Shown here one piece after another: positions 1 to 5,267 of a DNA stretch of 7,009 nucleotides. Origin of the DNA: an uncultured Dehalococcoidia bacterium (lineage in GTDB: Bacteria > Chloroflexota > Dehalococcoidia > Dehalococcoidales > UBA3254); contig CAITCX010000334.1 of the NCBI GenBank assembly GCA_903890885.1, positions 1 to 7,009 of the forward strand. The letters are read 5' to 3'. The first letter of the stretch is position 1; every line of letters begins with the position of its first letter. The position numbers were made by a program, and so were the translations under genes. The notes under the pieces are model-generated. The model did not search any database. It was not told the DNA's origin and saw only the letters and a program-made list of their open reading frames with translations.

Positions 1-99
1 ATGCTCGAGACCTCCAGTCCAAGCAGCCCCGGCGTGATCAAACCTGTCGGCTCGGACAACTATGTCCATGTAGTCATGCCGATGTTTGTGCAATGGTAA
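1..99 (+). CDS. 3' end of an unidentified gene (partial)
   Basis: The first forward frame is open from the window edge to a TAA at 97-99 and gives 32 residues ending in VVMPMFVQW. The Met at position 1 is probably internal, since nothing upstream is visible. Of the other two forward frames, one stops early and the other runs past this stop without a better case. The strong hairpin terminator that begins 32 bp after this stop supports a real gene end here. I do not recognise the product: the piece is too short, with a Ser/Pro-rich start and a hydrophobic, Met-containing tail, and no motif is visible. It is separated from the next gene by the terminator, so it is a different transcription unit from the Rh-type channel. 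Confidence 0.45.
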   Translation: MLETSSPSSPGVIKPVGSDNYVHVVMPMFVQW

Positions 100-130
100 T
101 AAATTTTAACTTGGACTAATTCAAATAAAA

Positions 131-164
131 CCCCCCGATTCCTTTATAGGGTCGGGGGGCTTTT
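131..164 (+). terminator. Rho-independent terminator
   Basis: CCCCCCGA (131-138) pairs perfectly with TCGGGGGG (152-159) around a 13-nt loop, and the stem is followed by CTTTT. The stem is preceded by AAAA, so it could also act in the other direction. It lies just behind the partial gene ending at 99 and should insulate the following Rh-type channel gene from it. Confidence 0.85.
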
Positions 165-177
165 AACTGTCTTAACC

Positions 178-290
178 TTTACTCTAAATTAACTTATTCA
201 ATTTTTCTTGTATCCAATCATTTCAAATATTCAAGGATGTTTGCGGCAATTCATTGATACCTGTAATATGATTGTATTATTTAGAGTAAA
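178..290. repeat. Perfect 12-bp inverted repeat flanking 89 bp
   Basis: TTTACTCTAAAT (178-189) is the exact reverse complement of ATTTAGAGTAAA (279-290). The arms do not extend further on either side. The right arm lies at the presumed transcription start of the Rh-type channel gene, directly behind its candidate -10. The pair could be two inverted binding sites for a regulator, the ends of a 113-bp miniature element, or a long-range RNA stem. I see no target-site duplication outside the arms, which weakens the mobile-element reading. Confidence 0.6.
254..280 (+). promoter_or_regulatory. Candidate sigma-70 promoter of the Rh-type channel gene
   Basis: TTGATA (254-259) resembles a -35 box and TATTAT (275-280) a -10 box. 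The spacer is 15 bp, shorter than the usual 16-18. It would give a leader of about 70 nt before the ATG at 356. The -10 overlaps the right arm of the 12-bp inverted repeat, a location suited to repression. No sigma-54 -24/-12 element, which often drives ammonium transport genes, was found in this leader. Confidence 0.35.
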
Positions 291-345
291 CGCTTTCCAA
301 AATTCATATTGAACGAGAGAGAAACGCGCCCTTTGTAAAAATTTT

Positions 346-350
346 GAGGT
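346..350 (+). promoter_or_regulatory. Ribosome binding site that sets the Rh-type channel start
   Basis: GAGGT at 346-350 lies 5 nt before the ATG at 356. The longest open frame starts at a TTG at 344, but that TTG overlaps this Shine-Dalgarno sequence and has only GAGAGA about 23 nt upstream. The ATG at 356 also gives a classic signal peptide beginning MLKKQYR, so 356 is preferred. Confidence 0.75.
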
Positions 351-355
351 TATAC

Positions 356-1525
356 ATGTTAAAAAAACAATACCGCTGGTTAATGGTCTTTGCCATTGTA
401 ATGATGCTTTTTATAGCTTCGTCGCAGGTCTGCCTGGCCCAGGACGGGACTCTAGTCGATGTGCAAAAGTACGATCGATCTATCCAGATTATGGCCATGC
501 TCCTGGTCGGCTTCGGATTCCTGATGGTTTTCCTGAGAAAGTACGGAAGATCGGCACTGACTGCAACTTTTCTCCTGGTTAGTGTGGCGATTCCTATATA
601 CATGTTAATCGATAGTACCGGGATTTTTGGCGGCGCCAAAAATATTGAGGTAGACCGGTTTATCCTGGCGGAGTTTGCCGGAGCAAGCCTATTAATTTGC
701 GCCGGCGCTTGCCTGGGGCGACTGAAGATGTACCAATATATTGTGTTGGCGATATTATTTATTCCGTTTTATATGATGAACGAATGGATACTGGCTAAAA
801 ACGGGTTTGGATTAATCGGCAGCGGGGCTTTTATCGATACAGGCGGTTCCATACTCATCCACGCTTTCGGAGCCCTGTTTGGGGTAGGAGTAGTGATGGC
901 CATTACCGCTAAAAAGGAAACGGGGATTCCAATTGAGTCTGATTTTACCAGCGACCGGTTTTCGATGCTGGGAAGCATGGTCCTGTGGGTATTCTGGCCC
1001 AGTTTTTGTGCCGCACTGGTTGAACCCGCGTTGGTACCTTTTACTGCAGTGAATGTAGTTATCGCCCTTTGCGGTTCCACTCTGGCGACATATGTTACTT
1101 CAGTCGGCTTAAGGCACAAAATCTGTATTTCGGATATAGCCAATGCCTCGCTAGCAGGCGGAGTGGCCATAGGGGCCACCTGTGCTTCCGCAAATCATCC
1201 TACCGCATTTCTCATCGGAATCCTGGCAGGGACACTTTCAACTTTCGGGTTTGCAGTTATACAACCCAAAATAGAGAAAGCTTTCCGAATGATAGATACC
1301 TGCGGCGTCACCAATCTGCATGGATGGCCGGGTTTAATGGGAGGCCTGGCGGCAATATTTATTGTTCCAGGGATTCACGTGGGCGCTGAACTAGCCGGTA
1401 TAGGCATCATGATAATAATGGCGCTAATACCAGGATATATAGTCGGGCGCATTGTTTTAGCCTCAGGCAGTATAAAAAGGCACTACGATGATTCAGTGGA
1501 AATCATCGACGTGAGCCAGGACTAG
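356..1525 (+). CDS. Rh-type (Rhesus-like) ammonium channel of the Amt/Rh family
   Basis: This 389-residue membrane channel probably conducts NH3/NH4+ (possibly also CO2, as debated for Rh proteins) across the cytoplasmic membrane. Residues 1-29 look like a cleavable signal peptide with a likely cut after CLA. About eleven membrane segments follow. Family marks are Asp161 in DTGG, the twin pore histidines His169 (IHAFGALFG) and His322 (NLHGWPG), and a gate-type Phe217 in LWVFWPSF. The early VGFGFLMVFLRKYG, NEWIL and DIANASLAGGVAIG patterns are those of Rh proteins rather than of bacterial AmtB. The length fits. The Asn usual after the WPSF motif in Rh proteins appears as Cys218 here. Transcription probably starts near 287, inside an inverted repeat. 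No glnK/PII gene adjoins it. The family call is firm; the substrate is inferred from the family. Confidence 0.9.
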   Translation: MLKKQYRWLMVFAIVMMLFIASSQVCLAQDGTLVDVQKYDRSIQIMAMLLVGFGFLMVFLRKYGRSALTATFLLVSVAIPIYMLIDSTGIFGGAKNIEVDRFILAEFAGASLLICAGACLGRLKMYQYIVLAILFIPFYMMNEWILAKNGFGLIGSGAFIDTGGSILIHAFGALFGVGVVMAITAKKETGIPIESDFTSDRFSMLGSMVLWVFWPSFCAALVEPALVPFTAVNVVIALCGSTLATYVTSVGLRHKICISDIANASLAGGVAIGATCASANHPTAFLIGILAGTLSTFGFAVIQPKIEKAFRMIDTCGVTNLHGWPGLMGGLAAIFIVPGIHVGAELAGIGIMIIMALIPGYIVGRIVLASGSIKRHYDDSVEIIDVSQD

Positions 1526-1639
1526 CGGCGAATTCATCCAACTCTATGGGCGCAGAGAGTTGAGATTGCATTTGTTGGGAGAACGGTCCTGGTGATAAAC
1601 GCAAGGGTCAAATTACTGAGTATTTAACCGAAATTAAAA

Positions 1640-1648
1640 TGATAGAAT
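1640..1648 (+). promoter_or_regulatory. Extended -10 giving a possibly leaderless mRNA
   Basis: TGATAGAAT matches the extended -10 form TGnTATAAT with one mismatch in the hexamer. Transcription would begin 6-8 nt after 1648, which is at or next to the ATG at 1655. No Shine-Dalgarno sequence is visible before that ATG, which agrees with a leaderless transcript. No good -35 lies at the right distance (1620-1625 reads GTATTT), so this stays tentative. Confidence 0.35.
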
Positions 1649-1654
1649 AATAAT

Positions 1655-2263
1655 ATGACACCTTACACCTGGGTAGACTCACTGGTTATGACCTTTATCC
1701 CCCTTTTTGTGGTTATCGATACGATCGGAAACCTGCCTTTTGTGATTGCCTTGAGTAAAGGCCTTAACCGCAGTGAGCGGTTTAGAATGATTAACCTGGC
1801 CACCGGAGCTGCCGCTGTAGTGGGTTTATTTTTCCTGTTTTTGGGGCAGTTTCTTTTGAAAGTGCTGGGGATTTCAGTGGGGGCTTTTGCAATAGCCGGC
1901 GGCATTATTTTGCTGATATTTTCTATCCGGTATATGACCAGCGGCCGCATGGTAGAAATTATAAAAGGGGACATGATGGCGGTCGTTCCCATAGGCACTC
2001 CTCTAACGGTTGGACCTGCCACCATCACCACTTTGCTTCTACTGGCAACCCAATTTCAGATTTATTTCGTGCTGATATCTTTTATATTAAACATAATTAT
2101 AGTCTGGATTTCATTTTTGTTAACTGACCGGATAGTGCGGATACTGGGGAAAACCGGGATTAAAGTTCTTTCCAGTGTGGCAGCTTTGCTTCTGGCCGCT
2201 ATTGCAGTTAACATGGTTATTCACGGCATACAAGTGATCGGCATTTTACCCACGACGCCTTAA
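1655..2263 (+). CDS. MarC family integral membrane protein
   Basis: This 202-residue protein has about six membrane helices (near 8-30, 45-68, 70-92, 110-131, 136-158 and 168-195), the usual size and layout of the MarC family. Recognisable family motifs are FVVIDTIGNLPF near residue 18, with its acidic residue in the first helix, and VPIGTPLTVGPATITT near 111, the Pro/Gly-rich repeat at the start of the second half. E. coli MarC was once linked to multiple antibiotic resistance, but that role was not upheld and the physiological substrate is unknown. The start is kept at 1655 because about 15 residues normally precede the VVID motif; ATG 1688 would remove part of helix 1. No ribosome binding site is visible. 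It lies 129 bp behind the Rh-type channel and 58 bp ahead of the rubredoxin-like gene. Confidence 0.88.
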   Translation: MTPYTWVDSLVMTFIPLFVVIDTIGNLPFVIALSKGLNRSERFRMINLATGAAAVVGLFFLFLGQFLLKVLGISVGAFAIAGGIILLIFSIRYMTSGRMVEIIKGDMMAVVPIGTPLTVGPATITTLLLLATQFQIYFVLISFILNIIIVWISFLLTDRIVRILGKTGIKVLSSVAALLLAAIAVNMVIHGIQVIGILPTTP

Positions 2264-2321
2264 AGCGAAACAATTACAGCCTTTAAGTATTTACCAATAA
2301 TACGCAACCCGGAGGGTAATT

Positions 2322-2525
2322 ATGATGACAAACAAGAGCTGGTGGATATGTTCCCAATGCGATTACGTTCTACAGGCTGAAACACCTCCAGCAGAATGTC
2401 CCCAGTGCAAAAAGAAATGTCTGTTTAGCGATGTAACCTGTTATATTCCCGAGTGCGGAGGGCCCAGCAACCTGGATGTCAGGCTGGTAGCGCTAAAAAA
2501 CGCGGAGGAAATAAAGCCGAAGTGA
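2322..2525 (+). CDS. Small rubredoxin-like metal-binding protein
   Basis: This 67-residue cytoplasmic protein has the rubredoxin-like knuckle pair WICSQCDY (Cys10, Cys13) and CPQC (Cys26, Cys29), spaced as in the short rubredoxin domain at the end of rubrerythrins, so it probably holds one Fe or Zn. Three further cysteines (33, 40, 45) lie in KKKC, TCYIPEC and the following GG motif, which standard rubredoxins lack. The C-terminal 20 residues are charged and look flexible. GGAGG at 2311-2315 is a strong ribosome binding site, 6 nt before ATG 2322 and 9 nt before the adjacent ATG 2325, so either Met is possible. A one-electron transfer or metal-sensing role is inferred only; no redox partner gene adjoins it on this strand. 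It may be cotranscribed with the MarC gene 58 bp upstream. Confidence 0.8.
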   Translation: MMTNKSWWICSQCDYVLQAETPPAECPQCKKKCLFSDVTCYIPECGGPSNLDVRLVALKNAEEIKPK

Positions 2526-2672
2526 CTTTAAATTGGGCAATAATTTGATTATGTTAATCTTTTGAGGCTAAAATTGGATTTGTTTTGGAAAAATGAGTTT
2601 TTAAATAGTAACGGCCTCCTTGATTTTTTGAATGTTCCAATCCTTACTACTTGATCTCATAGTAGCACACAT

Positions 2673-2699
2673 GTTCTTATGGCGCAAGCCATACAGGAC
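2673..2699 (+). other. Hairpin with GCAA tetraloop
   Basis: TATGGC (2678-2683) pairs with GCCATA (2688-2693) across a GCAA loop, a stable GNRA tetraloop. An outer helix of GTTC (2673-2676) with GGAC (2696-2699) extends it across a small internal loop. No T-run follows, so it is not a standard terminator. It lies upstream of the extended -10 at 2746 and might be part of a read-through leader, an RNA end, or a protein site. No known riboswitch pattern was recognised. Confidence 0.4.
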
Positions 2700-2745
2700 C
2701 GCAAGGCAAGGTTTACAAGACTTGCAGTTTCAAAATCGTTTATTA

Positions 2746-2754
2746 TGTTATAAT
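2746..2754 (+). promoter_or_regulatory. Extended -10 promoter of the membrane protein gene
   Basis: TGTTATAAT is a perfect extended -10 (TG, one base, then consensus TATAAT at 2749-2754). TTGCAG at 2722-2727 lies 21 bp upstream, too far for a normal -35, while TTTCAA at 2728-2733 gives 15 bp. Extended -10 promoters can work without a good -35. The start would be near 2761, giving a leader of about 32 nt that ends in a strong AAGGAGG. The gene is therefore likely transcribed alone. Confidence 0.6.
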
Positions 2755-2792
2755 TGGGTCTAGCTGTCGCATAAGTACAAGGAGGCGATCTT

Positions 2793-3605
2793 ATGGCATC
2801 TGATGCTGGTATCAAAGCTATAATTGGAGACCCGAGAAGCAAGTTGATTTGCACGGACAAAAAGAAACCGGATGGCACAATTGATGATAATGCCAACAGC
2901 GCCATAACCTTGACCAATTTAGCGGCAGAAGCAGACAGATTGTCGATGTTAGTTGAAGAACAGAGCAATTGTGTTACATTAACCAATAACTGCGCCAAGT
3001 TTATCAGCGCGGCACGTACCAAACTGTCAACACAAGGATTTAAGGCCGATGATGTTTTAGATGATCTGGATACAGTCAAACGTTACCTGGTTCAATCATA
3101 TAAATCACGCAGTCTCTGGCCAAAAACGTTTACTCGTTTATTAATTTATAATTGTATCCTTTTGGCGGGTTTTGTTGGAATGATAGCATGGAAATCACTA
3201 TTTCCTGATAGTGGTAAATCCAGCGGGATGGCTATTGGTATTTTGGCCTGTGCGATGTGGGGAGGGATAGGCAGCGTAATTGATGCTTTGGGAGCTTTAA
3301 TTTCTCATTTTGGTCACCAGGATTTTGATGAACAATACCAACCCTGGTATTATCTTCACCCTTTGATAGGCATGGCTTTAGGCGCAGTCGTTTACCTGGT
3401 GTTTCAGGCAGGTTTATCAAGCATCAGTAATTCAGCCACAACGACAGAAGGCAAGACAACTACAATGCAGGTGGGGGTAACAGCTCTTTCAATCGTGGTG
3501 GCATTCCTGGCTGGTTTTAAACAAACATCAACCATGAAATTTTTAAACCGCATCGTAAATTCGATTTTCCAAATAGACGGTAATACAACAGATAAGTCTA
3601 CTTAA
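2793..3605 (+). CDS. Unrecognised four-helix membrane protein with cytoplasmic N-terminal domain
   Basis: I cannot name this 270-residue protein. Residues 1-110 are hydrophilic and probably helical, with a Leu/Ala/Glu-rich stretch at 40-57 and several cysteines (20, 60, 67). Four membrane segments follow, near 115-133, 147-170, 187-206 and 227-242. The segment from MWGGIGSVIDALGALISHF through FDEQYQPWYYLHPLIG to YLVFQAGL resembles a conserved C-terminal membrane module I have seen in uncharacterised bacterial proteins, where it is joined to varied soluble parts. The protein ends in a short basic amphipathic helix and a polar tail. The start is secure: AAGGAGG at 2779-2785 lies 7 nt before the ATG. 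It has its own extended -10 promoter and faces the iron-sulfur gene tail to tail. A sensory or scaffolding role is possible but unsupported. Confidence 0.75.
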   Translation: MASDAGIKAIIGDPRSKLICTDKKKPDGTIDDNANSAITLTNLAAEADRLSMLVEEQSNCVTLTNNCAKFISAARTKLSTQGFKADDVLDDLDTVKRYLVQSYKSRSLWPKTFTRLLIYNCILLAGFVGMIAWKSLFPDSGKSSGMAIGILACAMWGGIGSVIDALGALISHFGHQDFDEQYQPWYYLHPLIGMALGAVVYLVFQAGLSSISNSATTTEGKTTTMQVGVTALSIVVAFLAGFKQTSTMKFLNRIVNSIFQIDGNTTDKST

Positions 3606-3702
3606 TTTATTAGTTTCCAGCCACCAACAGCTTTTCCCATTGACCTGATGATAAAAGTAGACTGGAATCAATCTGGCAATGCCAAATCGAAGTTATTCGT
3701 GT

Positions 3703-5256
3703 TTATGTCTCAGGCGGAAAGATGCGGATGGCGGATTCACCGGCCACAGGGCACTGCTGCTCACAAATTCCACAGCCTGTGCAGAGTTCGGCTATTACCT
3801 GGGGGTGGCGACCCTGGCCTGAGCCGCCTCCACGTCCTCCCCGACCCGAACCTCCTCCACCGCCCCCACTGCCAAGTCTAATGGCTTTATCCGGAATCGG
3901 ACACATCTCCTCACAGACAATACAATCCCGTTCTTCTGCCCAGGTAATGCACCTGGTCTGGTCGATTTTGGCCAATCCTATGACAGTCTTTCGTTTAGTT
4001 TCCAGAGGAAGGCTGGCAATAGCTCCAGTAGGACAAATAGCACCGCAAGAATTACAGGAATAGTCACAATAACCTCGCCGGGTTTCAAGAACCGGTGTCC
4101 ACAGTTTGGACGGACTGTCCTTTTGACTGGGCTGAATAGCGCCCGTCGGGCAAACCCTGACACACTCACCGCAGCGAATACACTGGTTATTCAGGCTGGC
4201 CTCAGTGCTTCCCGGCGGCCTGATCAATTTATTAGCAGCAGCGGATAACGAAGGAATAAAGCGAAAGAAAACCGCAGCCACGACTGCTGCGCCCAGGGAA
4301 GAGAGAAGCCAGCGACGTTGGGTGTTTTGGGAATACATGCTCTTTTGGGCTTTTCCGAAGGAAATGGCTCTGACAGGACAACCTTCCTTGCAGTTTAGAC
4401 AGACTGTACATTCGGAGATATTGGCAGCGAAATGATGTTCAGGGCAAATGGCGCCAGTCGGACAAAGCGAAGAGCATTTCCGGCAGGATATACATTTTTC
4501 AGCATCCACTCTATGGCGGATAAAGGCGACCTTCGAAATCAATCCCAGCATGCCGCCCAGGGGGCACAGGTAGCGGCACCAAAAGCGTGAGCGGAGTGCA
4601 TTGAGGGCCAGGACAACCGCCAAGACAGCCAGAAGCCACAGGTTAGCCAGATAAAAAGGCTGATTGTTTAACAACCACCCTCGCAAAGCTCCATCAATTC
4701 CATCCAGGGCAGGCTCCAAGACCTTAAAACCATACAACCAGGTTTCTGCGCTCCCGATTAACTGGTTAAGGCCAGGCAAGATAACCCCTGCAAAAGTGCG
4801 GAAGAGTATTGTAATCGGGTCCAATACTATCAAGGCCAGACTACCCATAACCGCACCCAGGATAATTGCAAAGAACAGCAAGTATTTACCCTGGCTCCAG
4901 ACAGGAGATACAGCCGGATTTTTAGGCTGGCGGCGAGAAGGAGTCCAGTCAAGAAGAGTACCCAGAGGGCAAACCCAGCCGCACCAGGCGCGTCCGATAA
5001 TCACTGCCAGAACCAGTGTGAGAATACCCAGCATCGCCGGGGCTATCCAGTTGCGACTGGCCAGGAAAGCGGAAATTCCAGTCAGCGGATCAAGCAGAAA
5101 AAAGAGGTCGTTGGGCAAACGGCCGGTAATTCCTTGAATGGTAGCCACCAACAGGTAAAGAAAAACCAGCAGGAAAAACGTCTGCACCAGACGGCGTACC
5201 CAAATCCATTTTGGGGAGACTACCTTTTTCCTTTTCAGAGCAGCGTCAGCGGTCAT
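3703..5256 (-). CDS. NapH/NapG-like fused membrane iron-sulfur protein
   Basis: This 517-residue protein likely passes electrons between the quinone pool and an extracytoplasmic partner. Residues 1-300 match the NapH/NosR-type module: membrane helices near 22-42, 72-90, 124-146 and 203-221, two CX3CP motifs (Cys92/96 and Cys227/231), and two 4Fe-4S sites (Cys255/258/261/265 and 283/286/289/293). Residues 312-517 match NapG: a twin-arginine QRRWLL (314-315) before a hydrophobic helix, an RPPG motif at 346-349, and four cysteine groups beginning at 359, 397, 436 and 492. Between the last two groups, residues 462-483 are almost only Gly, Ser and Arg. The gene starts 11 bp behind the DUF362 gene with AGAAGAG ahead of the ATG, so the two form an operon. 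No nitrate reductase genes are visible, so the partner is probably not Nap. Confidence 0.85.
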   Translation of the reverse strand: MTADAALKRKKVVSPKWIWVRRLVQTFFLLVFLYLLVATIQGITGRLPNDLFFLLDPLTGISAFLASRNWIAPAMLGILTLVLAVIIGRAWCGWVCPLGTLLDWTPSRRQPKNPAVSPVWSQGKYLLFFAIILGAVMGSLALIVLDPITILFRTFAGVILPGLNQLIGSAETWLYGFKVLEPALDGIDGALRGWLLNNQPFYLANLWLLAVLAVVLALNALRSRFWCRYLCPLGGMLGLISKVAFIRHRVDAEKCISCRKCSSLCPTGAICPEHHFAANISECTVCLNCKEGCPVRAISFGKAQKSMYSQNTQRRWLLSSLGAAVVAAVFFRFIPSLSAAANKLIRPPGSTEASLNNQCIRCGECVRVCPTGAIQPSQKDSPSKLWTPVLETRRGYCDYSCNSCGAICPTGAIASLPLETKRKTVIGLAKIDQTRCITWAEERDCIVCEEMCPIPDKAIRLGSGGGGGGSGRGGRGGGSGQGRHPQVIAELCTGCGICEQQCPVAGESAIRIFPPET

Positions 5257-5267
5257 AATGGTCTCTT

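Larger units (their letters stand above)
2614..2786 (+). repeat. Anti-Shine-Dalgarno sequence complementary to a downstream RBS
   Basis: GCCTCCTTG (2614-2622) is the perfect 9-base complement of CAAGGAGGC (2778-2786), which contains the ribosome binding site of the membrane protein starting at 2793. In a transcript reading through from the rubredoxin-like gene, the two could pair and hide that site. A transcript from the promoter at 2746-2754 would lack the upstream part. Any strong Shine-Dalgarno sequence could find such a match by chance, so function is uncertain. Confidence 0.3.

Noticed and set aside
769..1179. 136-residue reverse frame inside the Rh-type channel gene
   Set aside because: Shadow of the conserved channel, with no motif and no start signal.
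1539..1562. Hairpin CAACTCT / AGAGTTG behind the Rh-type channel gene, as a terminator
   Set aside because: Only 7 bp with a 10-nt loop and no T-run after it; too weak to call.
2259..2287. Inverted repeat CTTAAAG / CTTTAAG at the MarC stop codon
   Set aside because: Short, AT-rich, 15-nt loop and no T-run; likely chance.
2670..2720. c-di-GMP (GEMM-I) riboswitch suggested by CGCAAG and nearby stems
   Set aside because: The order of conserved bases and the two-helix layout of GEMM-I are not present.
2657..3079. 140-residue reverse frame opposite the unnamed membrane protein
   Set aside because: Overlaps the promoter, strong ribosome binding site and start of the + strand gene, and shows no domain.
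3615..3667. TTCCAG / CTGGAA pair in the convergent gap, as a shared terminator
   Set aside because: Six base pairs with a 41-nt loop is not a plausible terminator.
3722..4063. Forward reading frame with many Pro residues opposite the iron-sulfur gene
   Set aside because: It is the antisense image of the Gly-rich linker and cysteine motifs; no ribosome binding site and no domain.
4664..5137. 157-residue forward frame opposite the NapH-like half
   Set aside because: Antisense to a clearly conserved membrane iron-sulfur protein; composition is random-like and no ribosome binding site was seen.
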